DNA from: Flavipsychrobacter sp964461535 | Lineage (GTDB): Bacteria; Bacteroidota; Bacteroidia; Chitinophagales; Chitinophagaceae | Direction: 5' to 3' | Length of the DNA: 56,614 nucleotides | Assembly: GCA_964461535.1 (NCBI GenBank) | Contig: CAYWUY010000010.1 | Span: 1 to 56,614, forward strand | Shown: in pieces, positions 15,447-24,832 of the stretch | Layout: each line of letters starts with the position of its first letter | Position numbering within the stretch: the first letter of the stretch is position 1 | Notes under the pieces: generated by a model | What the model saw: only the letters and a program-made list of their open reading frames with translations | Database searches by the model: none | What the model was told of the DNA's origin: nothing | Position numbers and translations under genes: made by a program

Positions 15447-16658
15447 GTGAATAAATCATTATCAATCGCAGCATTTTTGCTCACCTTATTATCATCGAGA
15501 AGTGCATTTGCTCAGGTAGACAGCATTAAAATACCTGTGGACCAGAAAAAATGGTACGATAATATTTCCATTAGGGGCTATGCACAATTTAGATATAACA
15601 GAATATTAGAAAGCAACCCTGAACTAAAATGTAGTTCGTGCGATAGATCTTGGGGTAAAGATGGCGGTTTCTTTATCAGACGTATGCGAATGACCATATT
15701 TGGGCAAGTGCATCCAAGGGTATATTTACAATTGCAACCAGATTTTGCGAACAACCCGTCTTCTACTGCCGGCAATTATGTGCAACTAAGAGACGCTTAC
15801 GCTGATATAGGATTAGATAAGAAAAACGAATATAGAATACGTGTAGGGCAAAGTAAAATACCTTTTGGGTTTGAAAATATGCAGTCTAGCCAAAATAGAT
15901 TAGCACTTGACAGAACAGATGGTATAAATAGTGCCCTACCTAATGAAAGAGATATGGGGGCTATCTTTTATTGGGCACCTCAACCTGTAAGAAAACTTTT
16001 TTCTCAATTAGTAAACGACGGACTAAAAGGTTCTGGTGATTATGGCGTATTTGCCTTGGGTTTGTATAATGGACAAACTACAAACAGACCAGAACTAAAT
16101 AATGAACTTCACGTTGTATCTCGACTAACCTACCCTTTTAAAATTGGCAAACATATTTTTGAGCCATCAGTGCAGGCATATTATGGAAACTATGTAATAG
16201 AAACGGAAAATATTTCTACCGGTGTAAAAGTAAATAAAACTAAAAACTATCTAGATTCAAGAGCGGGTGCAGGTTTTACACTATATCCACAACCATTTGG
16301 AGTACAAGTAGAATATAATGTTGGCGTGGGGCCTGAATTTAACAAAGCGACTGACTCAATTGATTCAAAACAGTTATATGGCGGATACCTACTTCTCAAT
16401 TACTTATACAAGTATAAAAAACAAATATTCATACCATTTGTAAGAGCATACCAATATAAAGGCGGTAAGAAAAATGAACTAGATGCTAGAAGCTATGATG
16501 TAAAGGAACTTGAGATAGGTATAGAGTGGCAACCGGTTAAAAATTTTGAATTGACTGCACAGTTTACCATGTCAGATAGAAAGTTTGAAGATTATAAACT
16601 ACAAAACAATCAACAAAAAGGACATTTGCTTAGACTACAGGCTCAAGTAAATTTCTAA
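15447..16658 (+). CDS. Phosphate-selective porin (OprO/OprP family)
   Basis: A 403-aa outer-membrane beta-barrel. Start GTG 15447 gives signal peptide MNKSLSIAAFLLTLLSSRSAFAQ. The body shows family motifs: RGYAQFRYNRI, DGGFFIRRMRMTIFGQVHPRVYLQLQPDF, LRDAYADIGLDKKNEYRIRVGQSKIPFGFENMQSSQNR and the closing strand GHLLRLQAQVNF, ending in the C-terminal Phe typical of barrels. Together with the DUF47 protein and Pit permease directly downstream it makes a plausible phosphate route from outer membrane to cytoplasm. Anion selectivity is inferred from family, not seen. I found no convincing Pho box. Confidence 0.87.
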   Translation: MNKSLSIAAFLLTLLSSRSAFAQVDSIKIPVDQKKWYDNISIRGYAQFRYNRILESNPELKCSSCDRSWGKDGGFFIRRMRMTIFGQVHPRVYLQLQPDFANNPSSTAGNYVQLRDAYADIGLDKKNEYRIRVGQSKIPFGFENMQSSQNRLALDRTDGINSALPNERDMGAIFYWAPQPVRKLFSQLVNDGLKGSGDYGVFALGLYNGQTTNRPELNNELHVVSRLTYPFKIGKHIFEPSVQAYYGNYVIETENISTGVKVNKTKNYLDSRAGAGFTLYPQPFGVQVEYNVGVGPEFNKATDSIDSKQLYGGYLLLNYLYKYKKQIFIPFVRAYQYKGGKKNELDARSYDVKELEIGIEWQPVKNFELTAQFTMSDRKFEDYKLQNNQQKGHLLRLQAQVNF

Positions 16659-16730
16659 AGAAGTATACAAAAACAATATTACCAAATTATTAAGCCTAGA
16701 GCTTACTTAGTAACTAACCAAAAAACAAAA

Positions 16731-16738
16731 TAGTTTTG
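16731..16738 (+). promoter_or_regulatory. -7 element before the DUF47 gene
   Basis: TAGTTTTG matches TAnnTTTG exactly and overlaps the G of a possible GTG start at 16738. It therefore argues for the ATG at 16765 as the real start. Confidence 0.5.
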
Positions 16739-16764
16739 TGAAAGACAAAAAGATTTCCAACAAC

Positions 16765-17415
16765 ATGTCATTAAGCGGATTTTTAAAATTATTCCTTCCT
16801 AAGGACAAAGTATTCTATAACTTGTTTGAGCAAGTATCTACTACTCTTGTACAAATGAGTACTTCCTTCCATCAGGCGATGCACGAAAAAGATCTTTCGA
16901 AACGCGATCAGATTCTAAAAAAACTGGAGGAGTTAGAACACAAAAATGATGAGGTTACGCATGAAATCTTCATCCAATTAGGTCAGAATTTTATTACTCC
17001 GCTAGACCGCGAAGACATCCACTATCTAGCAACATCATTAGATGATATTGCTGACTATATGTGGGGAGCTGCCAAAAGAATAGCTACATACGATATAAAG
17101 GATGAACAAGGTGCATTACCTGCTTTTGCTGACATTATACTTCAGTCTGTAGATTCAATTAACACCGCAATTTACTGCTTGAGAGACTTAAAAGACTTAC
17201 AAGCAATAACATCAGCTTGCGTAAAAATTAATAGCTACGAAAATGCTGCTGACGATTTATTAGATAAATCTATGCTTACGCTTTTCAATGCTCCTAACCT
17301 TCCGGCAGTAGAACTTATTAAACAAAAAGATATTCTACATATGCTTGAGGTAGTAACAGATAAATGCGAAGACGCTGCGAATGTTATTGAATCTATAATT
17401 ATAAAATATTCTTAA
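16765..17415 (+). CDS. DUF47 (PhoU-like) protein, partner of Pit
   Basis: A 216-aa all-helical cytoplasmic protein of the DUF47/TIGR00153 family, distant PhoU relatives almost always paired with a Pit permease and thought to control it. The start MSLSGFLKLFLPKDKVFYNLFEQ is the family's usual N-terminus, so I use ATG 16765; a GTG at 16738 would add nine residues but lies on a promoter element. Family blocks are EELEHKNDEVTHEIFIQLGQNFITPLDREDIHYLATSLDDIAD and YENAADDLLDKSM. The stop is 6 bases before the permease start, so the pair is one operon. Confidence 0.9.
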   Translation: MSLSGFLKLFLPKDKVFYNLFEQVSTTLVQMSTSFHQAMHEKDLSKRDQILKKLEELEHKNDEVTHEIFIQLGQNFITPLDREDIHYLATSLDDIADYMWGAAKRIATYDIKDEQGALPAFADIILQSVDSINTAIYCLRDLKDLQAITSACVKINSYENAADDLLDKSMLTLFNAPNLPAVELIKQKDILHMLEVVTDKCEDAANVIESIIIKYS

Positions 17416-17421
17416 TAAAAC

Positions 17422-18621
17422 ATGTCAGTATTACTTATAATTATTATAATACTGGCACTTGGGTTCGACTACATTAATGGTTTTCATGATGCAGCCAACT
17501 CCATAGCCACTATTGTATCCACTAAAGTACTAACGCCCTTCCAAGCGGTATTATGGGCTGCGTTGTTCAACTTTGTGGCATTTTTCATTTTTAAAGAACA
17601 TGGCGTAGCCAATACCATAGCTAAAACGGTACACGAAGCACAAATTACCCTACCGGTAATTATGTCGGGGCTTATTGCTGCTATTATCTGGAACTTGTTG
17701 ACATGGTGGTTTGGTATACCATCTAGCTCATCGCACACATTAATAGGCGGTTTTGCCGGTGCGGCCATTGCACATGCCGGCTTTGGTGCTATTAATAGCG
17801 AACCAATCATTAAAACGGTTAGCTTTATTGTATTAGCACCGCTAATAGGTATGATCATAGCCTACTTAATTTCATTGTGGTTCATTTATTCATTCCAAAA
17901 AAGCATAGCTCCTAAGCTTTTATCATTATCTATAATAGCCATAATGATATATGTTTTAGCAACATCATTAATTACTGACCCTGCTAAACTTAAATCTGGC
18001 TATGATAGCTATATGCTAAATGTAATACTAGAAGGTAAAAACTTTAAATGGATTCTATTATCTACCGTTGTAGTATCTATAAGTGTATTCACATTATTCT
18101 TATCGTACTTAAATACCGGTAGTGCTACTATTCTACTAAAACGTTTTCAGTTAGTTTCATCAGCGGCATTCAGTATTGGTCATGGTGGTAACGATGCCCA
18201 AAAAGTAATGGGTATTATTTCAGCTGCACTAGTTTGCGAAAAAATAATACCATCTATTGACAAAATGCCTAACTGGGTACCACTGGCCTGTTATGCTGCT
18301 ATTGGCATAGGTACTATGAGTGGCGGTTGGAAGATTATCAAAACAATGGGTACACGTATCACTAAAGTAACGCCTTTTGAAGGGGTAGCTGCAGAAACAG
18401 CCGGCGCTATAACGCTTTTCTTAACTGAAACTCTAAAAATACCTGTAAGTACTACACACACCATTACCGGTTCTATTATTGGTGTTGGTGCTACCAAGCG
18501 TTTATCAGCAGTTCGTTGGGGTGTAACTATTAATCTACTATGGGCATGGATACTTACCATACCGGTAAGCGGTCTATTAGCTGCTATAGTATTTAGTATA
18601 ATTAATTTGTTTGTGAAATAA
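17422..18621 (+). CDS. Inorganic phosphate transporter, Pit family
   Basis: A 399-aa polytopic inner-membrane permease for metal-phosphate/H+ symport (PF01384). Two homologous halves carry the family signature: GFDYINGFHDAANSIATIVSTKVL near residue 13 and FSIGHGGNDAQKVMGIISAAL near 250. PSSSSHTLIGGFAGAAIAH and VSTTHTITGSIIGVGATKRL are the second conserved pair. About ten membrane segments are visible. It follows the DUF47 protein by 6 bases. Specificity for phosphate rather than sulfate follows from family and context. Confidence 0.93.
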   Translation: MSVLLIIIIILALGFDYINGFHDAANSIATIVSTKVLTPFQAVLWAALFNFVAFFIFKEHGVANTIAKTVHEAQITLPVIMSGLIAAIIWNLLTWWFGIPSSSSHTLIGGFAGAAIAHAGFGAINSEPIIKTVSFIVLAPLIGMIIAYLISLWFIYSFQKSIAPKLLSLSIIAIMIYVLATSLITDPAKLKSGYDSYMLNVILEGKNFKWILLSTVVVSISVFTLFLSYLNTGSATILLKRFQLVSSAAFSIGHGGNDAQKVMGIISAALVCEKIIPSIDKMPNWVPLACYAAIGIGTMSGGWKIIKTMGTRITKVTPFEGVAAETAGAITLFLTETLKIPVSTTHTITGSIIGVGATKRLSAVRWGVTINLLWAWILTIPVSGLLAAIVFSIINLFVK

Positions 18622-18640
18622 TATTACTGAGAACTTTATA

Positions 18641-18678
18641 AACAATGAAGGCGTTGATTATTCAACGCCTTCATTGTT
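18641..18678. terminator. Bidirectional terminator between pit and trmH
   Basis: AACAATGAAGGCGTTGA (18641-18657) pairs perfectly with 18662-18678, with a four-base loop; the right arm lies within the 3' end of trmH. T runs follow on the plus strand. Confidence 0.85.
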
Positions 18679-19263
18679 TTGTAGCATACCCCATTGACTA
18701 GATAAATCATTATATTGTTCACTAGGTAATCTAGATATACCATTATAAAATCCTGCTAGTTGGCGCTGCCTGAAGGACTCATAAAGTGTAATGGCGCACG
18801 CAACAGATATATTTAAAGATTGCACCATACCTACTTGAGGTATAATAAAATTTCCATCGCAATGCTTTAAACATTCTTCAGTAACACCGGCATGCTCATT
18901 ACCAAATACTAGTGCAACACTCTCAGTTAAATTCAGATCGTACAACGAATGCGATTCTACCCCTAAATGAGTTGCATAAATTTTACTATACTTCGCTTTA
19001 ATTGCTGCCATACATTCTTCAGTATTATCATACTGATGTATAGTTAGCCACCCGGCAGCACTTGCACTACTTTTCTTACCAAATTTTTTATGAGGCTTAA
19101 TTATATTATTTAAAACATATATTTCTTGAACGCCTACTGCATCACAGGTTCTCATGCAAGCTGAAATATTATGTGGGTCATGAACATTTTCCATTACCAA
19201 TGCCAGATCAGGCTGACGATGGTTAAGTACTCTAGTAATTTTAGATATTCTTTCTGGAGTCAT
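18658..19263 (-). CDS. trmH: tRNA (guanosine-2'-O)-methyltransferase, TrmH type
   Basis: A 201-aa SPOUT-family enzyme that uses S-adenosylmethionine to methylate G18 in the tRNA D-loop. The N-terminal MTPERISKITRVLNHRQPDLALVMENVHDPHNISACMRTCDAVGV is diagnostic of TrmH, including the catalytic Arg in the NISACMRT block. The trefoil-knot motifs are LVFGNEHAGV near residue 118 and PQVGMVQSLNISVACAITLYE near 148. Five bases above the ATG a minus-strand TATTTTTG (19268-19275) matches the -7 element. If used, the leader would be almost nil. Other SpoU family members act on rRNA, but the N-terminus favours TrmH. Confidence 0.9.
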   Translation of the reverse strand: MTPERISKITRVLNHRQPDLALVMENVHDPHNISACMRTCDAVGVQEIYVLNNIIKPHKKFGKKSSASAAGWLTIHQYDNTEECMAAIKAKYSKIYATHLGVESHSLYDLNLTESVALVFGNEHAGVTEECLKHCDGNFIIPQVGMVQSLNISVACAITLYESFRQRQLAGFYNGISRLPSEQYNDLSSQWGMLQNNEGVE

Positions 19264-19446
19264 ATGGCAAAAATAATATACTTAGTAATACACCTTAACG
19301 TTTGAATGTGTCTTGATTGTAAAACTATTAAAGCTTTATTAAAATGGCACGAAAATAGCATAGCCATAGTTAAGAGCAAATATTTGTTGTATTTTTCGCT
19401 CTTATAATATTTTAAACACAACACAAGTATACTTTCCAGTTATAGA

Positions 19447-22400
19447 ATGCCATTAGCTATTATCAAAGGGCACATTAATGAAGATTTTATTAAAAATGAA
19501 ACTCTAGCAGATATATTTAGAAATACTGCAAAGCGTTTCCCTAATAAAATAGCATTAATATTTGGCAGTACATCTGTTACCTATCAGGAACTAGATGTAT
19601 GGTCTGATGCTATGGCATGTCATCTTTATAATAATGGAATTAAAAAAGGTGATAAAGTAGGGCTTTGGTGGCCTAGAGGCTTAGAACTACATGTTGCAGT
19701 ATTGAGCATAGTTAAAAGTGGAGCAGCATATGTGCCGCTAGATATAGAAATGCCCCAAGAACGCGTAGAAACAGTAATGCAAGAAGTAGGTGCTAGTTTT
19801 ATAGTATCTGCAAACACATTATCAATAGCGTGCAAAAGCATACATGTAATAGACAAGCCCAATGAACTAGACGCCAACCTTACACTTCCTGAGGGCCCAA
19901 CACCTGACAACTGGGCATACGTACTATATACTTCAGGTAGTACCGGAAAACCTAAAGGTATCCCTATATGTCATAGTATGATTTCACATTTTGTGAGATC
20001 TGAACAATCTATTCTTAATATTAAAGAAACCGACAAAGTATATCAAGGCTTTTCTGTTTCTTTTGATATGTGGTGCGAAGAAGTATGGATTGGGTACCTA
20101 GTAGGTGTTACCCTATGGGTTGCGGATGCTTATACCACCAAAGCTATTGACGAACTAGACGAAGTGCTGCGCCGTGAGCAAATTACAGTAATACATACTG
20201 TGCCAAGCTTATTGGCGGTTATGAATGACGATATTCCGCAATTACGACTAGTAAATGCAGGTGGTGAGGCTTGCACTGCACAGGTACTGGCAAGGTGGAG
20301 TACGGATGAAAGAGCGTTTTTCAACAGCTATGGCCCCACAGAGACAACTGTATCTGCTACCATTACTGCGTTAAAACCCGGTGATGCTATAACAATTGGT
20401 TATCCCCTACCCAACTATAACGTAGCGATAGTAGATGAACAACTAAACATATTGCAAGTAGGCGAAAAGGGCGAATTGGTAATAACAGGACCGGGAGTAT
20501 CGGAAGGGTATGTAAATAGACCGGACTTAACTAAAGATAAATTTGTAAGTAAGCCAATACATTTAACTGAACTGCCCGGTGACAGAATCTACAGAACTGG
20601 AGATGCTGCTATAATTAAAGCTGATGGCACCATAGACTTTCAAGGTAGACTAGACGACCAAGTAAAGCTAAGAGGATATAGAATAGAATTAGGGGAGATA
20701 GAAACGCAACTCAGCAACCTACCGGACATATCCGCAGCTGCTGTTGCTTTGAAAAAAGACATTAATGGACAAGACCATTTAGCGGGATATGTAGTATGTG
20801 ATGACCCTGTAAAAATGAACCAACAAGCCATAAGGGAGCAACTCATGTCCATGCTACCCGCCTATATGGTACCTAGTGTTATTGTTCAGTTGGCAGAAAT
20901 GCCGCGTTTGGCTAGTGGTAAAATAGACCGAAAATCGCTCCCTGTTCCCGCTATGTTAATGGAGCAAGCCATTTCGGTAAGTGAAGATATTATAGATATA
21001 GACGCACCGGTAAGCGATAGAGTTATTGCAGCGCTTAGAAAACACTTCCCTAACAGAAACATTACAGTTGAAGATGATTTCTTTACAGACTTGGGAGGTC
21101 ATTCACTTTTAGCCGCGGCTTTTGTTTCTAAACTTAGAAAAGAAGCCAACTTACCACAAGCATCTTTAAAAGATATTTATACCAATAGGCCCTTAAAGTC
21201 GCTAATAAATTATTGGGAACAAAAACCTAACACTACACACCAACCCAAAAGAGTATATAATGCCACTAGCAACATAAAATACTACACCTGCTGGTTGGCA
21301 CAAACCATATCTTTATTGCTTATATATGGTTTGTTTGCTGTGCAAATATTTTTCCCTTATCTGGGCTACTACTATGTAAAAGAAGATACCCGTAATATAG
21401 GTTTAGGTATAGCTACTGCCATAGCCATGTACTTCTTTGTACCTCCATTGTTTACAGCTTTATCTGTGGCAATGAAATGGCTAGTAATAGGCAAAATGAA
21501 AGAAGGTGATTATCCTTTATGGGGGAGTTACTATTTCAGATGGTGGTTTGTAAAAACATTTCAAAGGCTAATACCTTCTCAGTTTTTTAATGGTACACCA
21601 TTATACGGAGGTTATCTGCGGAGTATGGGCGCCAAAGTGGCTAAAGATGCACAATTGGCTGCACTAACCATAGGGGCTGAAGATTTGGTTACTATTGGTA
21701 GCGATGTAAGTATTAGTTCTGGTGCCGTAATTAATAATGCTTGGGTAGAAGATGGCCTGTTAAAACTGCGTAAGGTATACTTAGGAGACCATGCTTACAT
21801 AGGTACCAGCTCTATAATTGCGGGCGGAGCTACGGTAGAAGACTGGGGAGAATTGCAAGACTTAAGCTATCTACAACAAGGTAAAACAATAAAAAAAGGT
21901 GAGGTATGGCAAGGAAGTCCCGCACAGTATAAAGAAACAAAAACTGAAGATGAGCTACCACAACCATTATATGTACCAGGTAGTAAACGCACATGGTATA
22001 CCATAATTTACTTCTTTTTACTTTTCTTATTCCCGTTTGTAGTACTAATACCTTTGTTACCTACCGTTATTATTCTAAACAATCTAGATAACTCTACCCC
22101 CGATTATGACTTTAGCTACATGGTGGTAACTCCATCATTGGCGCTCAGTTATATTATCATTTTCTCACTAGTTACTATATCACTTACTAGATTACTACAA
22201 ATAGGCATTAAACCTGGCAAATACCCCATATACAGTGGTTTTTACTTACGTAAATGGTTTGCAGATCAAATCATAAGCATGTCGCTTATAGTTCTACATC
22301 CTATATATGCCACAGTATTTGTTTCGTTATGGTTTAGAGCATTAGGCGCAAAAGTTGGTAAGAATACCGAAATATCAACTGCCAGCAGTGTAACGCATCC

Positions 22401-23388
22401 CTTACTAGAAATAGGAAAAAATGCGTTTGTAGCAGATGCTGTAACACTTGGAGAGGCAGATGTGAGAGGACAACAGCTAATACTAGAAAAAACTACTATT
22501 GGCAATAACTCTTTTGTAGGTAATAGTGCACTAATTCCTCAAGGATATAACCTGCCGGGAAGAATGTTGATTGGAGTATTATCTACCCCACCTGCTAAAG
22601 ACGAACTAGAAAAATCTGATGCTAAAGATTGGTTTGGTTCACCTGCATTAGCACTTCCTAAACGGCAAGAAAGCAAAGCATTCTCTGCCAATCAAACACT
22701 TAGACCAACACCGGGCCTTATATTAGGAAGAAGTATAGTAGAGTTTATACGTATAATACTACCTGAAACTACCATTATAATATGTAGTATATTATTTATA
22801 GCCTATGCCCACGACCTGGTGGTAGATAAGCCATGGTGGCAAATAGCAGCAGCACTACCCTTTTACTATTTATACTATATGGGGCTGCCGGCTTTTTTAC
22901 TTACTGTTGCCCTAAAATGGTTGGTAATAGGCAAGTATAAAGCTGAGCAAAAACCTATGTGGCATTTTAAAGTATGGCGTAGTGAAGCTATTACTACTAC
23001 CTATGAGGCTTTATCTGTACCGTTTTTACTAGACTACTTGAGAGGCACACCTTGGCTACCCATTATTTTAAGATTACTTGGGGTAAAGACCGGTAAACGA
23101 GTGTGGATGAATACAACAGACATTACAGAATATGACATGGTGTCTATAGGAGACGAAACTGCTCTTAACGAAGACTGTGGGCCACAAACACATCTTTTTG
23201 AAGATAGAGTAATGAAAGTAGGGCCTGTAAAAATTGGCAGACGCTGCACCATAGGTGCCAGAACAATTATATTGTACGATAGCGAAATAGGCGACGGCGC
23301 CAGTTTAGAACCTTTATCGCTAGTAATGAAAGGAGAAAATATACAACCTGATACTAATTGGGGAGGTAGCCCGGTAAGACCGTCCTAA
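19447..23388 (+). CDS. Pls/PosA-like single-module nonribosomal peptide synthetase
   Basis: A 1313-aa fused protein. Residues ~20-500 are an adenylation domain: YVLYTSGSTGKPKG 158-171, NSYGPTETT near 293, YRTGD 382, GRLDDQVKLRGYRIELGEIE 400, catalytic Lys492 in SGKIDRKSLP. A carrier domain follows with GGHSL, phosphopantetheine Ser553. The rest is three repeats (~610-830, 848-1065, 1095-1310), each with two or three membrane helices, a block like KWLVIGKYKxxxxPMW, and hexapeptide-rich left-handed helix sequence ending near a GSPA/GSPV motif. This layout is the NRPS terminal-domain family (TIGR02353; Pls epsilon-polylysine synthetase is the best-known relative). My by-eye specificity code is D-M-E-H-V-A-S-V-S-K; Asp207 says the substrate has an alpha-amino group. 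No condensation or thioesterase domain and no partner genes are adjacent. Confidence 0.88.
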   Translation: MPLAIIKGHINEDFIKNETLADIFRNTAKRFPNKIALIFGSTSVTYQELDVWSDAMACHLYNNGIKKGDKVGLWWPRGLELHVAVLSIVKSGAAYVPLDIEMPQERVETVMQEVGASFIVSANTLSIACKSIHVIDKPNELDANLTLPEGPTPDNWAYVLYTSGSTGKPKGIPICHSMISHFVRSEQSILNIKETDKVYQGFSVSFDMWCEEVWIGYLVGVTLWVADAYTTKAIDELDEVLRREQITVIHTVPSLLAVMNDDIPQLRLVNAGGEACTAQVLARWSTDERAFFNSYGPTETTVSATITALKPGDAITIGYPLPNYNVAIVDEQLNILQVGEKGELVITGPGVSEGYVNRPDLTKDKFVSKPIHLTELPGDRIYRTGDAAIIKADGTIDFQGRLDDQVKLRGYRIELGEIETQLSNLPDISAAAVALKKDINGQDHLAGYVVCDDPVKMNQQAIREQLMSMLPAYMVPSVIVQLAEMPRLASGKIDRKSLPVPAMLMEQAISVSEDIIDIDAPVSDRVIAALRKHFPNRNITVEDDFFTDLGGHSLLAAAFVSKLRKEANLPQASLKDIYTNRPLKSLINYWEQKPNTTHQPKRVYNATSNIKYYTCWLAQTISLLLIYGLFAVQIFFPYLGYYYVKEDTRNIGLGIATAIAMYFFVPPLFTALSVAMKWLVIGKMKEGDYPLWGSYYFRWWFVKTFQRLIPSQFFNGTPLYGGYLRSMGAKVAKDAQLAALTIGAEDLVTIGSDVSISSGAVINNAWVEDGLLKLRKVYLGDHAYIGTSSIIAGGATVEDWGELQDLSYLQQGKTIKKGEVWQGSPAQYKETKTEDELPQPLYVPGSKRTWYTIIYFFLLFLFPFVVLIPLLPTVIILNNLDNSTPDYDFSYMVVTPSLALSYIIIFSLVTISLTRLLQIGIKPGKYPIYSGFYLRKWFADQIISMSLIVLHPIYATVFVSLWFRALGAKVGKNTEISTASSVTHPLLEIGKNAFVADAVTLGEADVRGQQLILEKTTIGNNSFVGNSALIPQGYNLPGRMLIGVLSTPPAKDELEKSDAKDWFGSPALALPKRQESKAFSANQTLRPTPGLILGRSIVEFIRIILPETTIIICSILFIAYAHDLVVDKPWWQIAAALPFYYLYYMGLPAFLLTVALKWLVIGKYKAEQKPMWHFKVWRSEAITTTYEALSVPFLLDYLRGTPWLPIILRLLGVKTGKRVWMNTTDITEYDMVSIGDETALNEDCGPQTHLFEDRVMKVGPVKIGRRCTIGARTIILYDSEIGDGASLEPLSLVMKGENIQPDTNWGGSPVRPS

Positions 23389-23421
23389 CTCCCCAATCAA
23401 TAGGCATATACTCTTTAGAGC

Positions 23422-23889
23422 TTATCTCTGTTGTTCTAGTTGTTTTATTTCTTGCTTTTTCTCTTTTATCTGCTTGGTTATATCCATTTTACTTTCTAAC
23501 GACTTTAGGAAGTTTTTAATATTAGCCGCCGATTGAGGATCATTAGCAGTGGTTACATAGTTATCATATCCCTTCGATGCGATAATGTAAATGGTAGATT
23601 TTCTTTTATTACCGCTAACCTTGTAGGAGTAATCCATTTTAGTAGAGCTAACTTCAGACCACGTAGCACCTTTGTAAGTGTAGTATCCACCTTTTTTGTT
23701 ACTACGCTTCATGCGATTATCCTTAACTACCGATTCCATAGTAGCTTTAGCTACACTTTTAGGATACCTATACGACACTATGAAAGCGTTAGCTTCATCT
23801 TTGCCCTTCTTAACTTTTTCCTCTTTAATATCTTGCGCACTGCTAGCCAATGGTAAAAAGGCAATGGCGATAATTAAATATTTTTTCAT
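23422..23889 (-). CDS. Hypothetical secreted protein
   Basis: A 155-aa protein with signal peptide MKKYLIIAIAFLPLASSAQ, then a basic, Lys-rich domain (~100 aa) alternating strands and helices (MESVVKDNRMKRSNKKGGYYTYKGATWSEV, STIYIIASKGYDNYVT) and a C-terminal coiled coil KNFLKSLESKMDITKQIKEKKQEIKQLEQQR. It resembles many uncharacterised Bacteroidota periplasmic proteins, but I recognise no family. It is convergent with the synthetase gene, 33 bases away, and alone on its strand. Confidence 0.75.
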   Translation of the reverse strand: MKKYLIIAIAFLPLASSAQDIKEEKVKKGKDEANAFIVSYRYPKSVAKATMESVVKDNRMKRSNKKGGYYTYKGATWSEVSSTKMDYSYKVSGNKRKSTIYIIASKGYDNYVTTANDPQSAANIKNFLKSLESKMDITKQIKEKKQEIKQLEQQR

Positions 23890-24102
23890 AGGTAAATATA
23901 TTTAAGCACAAAGATAAACATATGACTACTTAAGCACTAGCATTGCACTAGAATATTAACAGTAAGTTTTTAACAATTTGCTTAGTTAGATATTTATAAA
24001 AATGAGACTGAATGACTTAATTTCACATGGCATCGTGAGGTATCAATTTTAGGTATCGCTCTTAATGTTTACTTTTACTAACAAACTTACATTCATTTAC
24101 CA

Positions 24103-24831
24103 ATGCCGATATTACTGCTTCAGGCCGCTACATTAGATACTATGCACAAAGCTGCGGCTGCCACTACCGCTACTACTACTCCGGTACCTCCTGCTGCTCA
24201 AGCTGAGTCATTATCATTATTACATCTTTTTCAAGAAGGTGGCGTGCTAATGATACCACTTTTATTATGCTCAATAATATTAGTGTACGTATTTATAGAA
24301 CGTTTATTAGCTATAAAAAAAGCATCGACAGTAGATGCTCATTTTATGTCTAGAATTAGAGAAGAAATTTTGCGTGGCGACGTAGCTGGAGCTAAACAAG
24401 TATGTAAAAGTGTAAATTCTCCAGTGGCTAGAATTATAGAAAAAGGTGTAAACCGAATAGGTAAACCAATGGATAACATAGAGAAATCTATGGAAAACAC
24501 AGGAAAATTAGAAGTTTACCAACTTGAAAAAAACATATCTATACTATCTACAATAGCTGGCATTGCTCCTATGTTTGGCTTTTTAGGTACCATAGCCGGT
24601 ATGATTATATTATTCTTTAATGTACAGCATCAAGGTTTTTCTTTACCTAATATAGCAGGTGGTATATATACTAAAATGGTTACATCTGCTACCGGCCTTA
24701 TTATAGGCTTGCTAGCTTATGTATGCTATGCATACTTGAATGCACAAATAAATAAAGCAGTTAACAGATTTGAGTCTGCATCAGTAGAGTTTTTAGATTT
24801 GCTACAGGACAACAACAAGCTATCAGCATAA
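24103..24831 (+). CDS. exbB: MotA/TolQ/ExbB proton-channel protein
   Basis: A 242-aa inner-membrane protein that forms the proton channel energising TonB- or Tol-type machines. Three membrane helices are visible: MIPLLLCSIILVYVFIERLLAI near residue 50, ISILSTIAGIAPMFGFLGTIAGMIILFF near 145 and SATGLIIGLLAYVCYAYLNAQ near 195. The GTIAGM and KMVTSATGLIIGL blocks are the family signature. The N-terminus is Ala/Thr/Pro-rich. exbD follows after one base, so they are an operon; no tonB is in the window. Confidence 0.9.
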   Translation: MPILLLQAATLDTMHKAAAATTATTTPVPPAAQAESLSLLHLFQEGGVLMIPLLLCSIILVYVFIERLLAIKKASTVDAHFMSRIREEILRGDVAGAKQVCKSVNSPVARIIEKGVNRIGKPMDNIEKSMENTGKLEVYQLEKNISILSTIAGIAPMFGFLGTIAGMIILFFNVQHQGFSLPNIAGGIYTKMVTSATGLIIGLLAYVCYAYLNAQINKAVNRFESASVEFLDLLQDNNKLSA

Positions 24832-24832
24832 G

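Noticed and set aside
23533..23905. Open frames opposite the 155-aa secreted protein
   Set aside because: The minus-strand frame has a signal peptide and coiled coil; the plus frames have no start context or motif.
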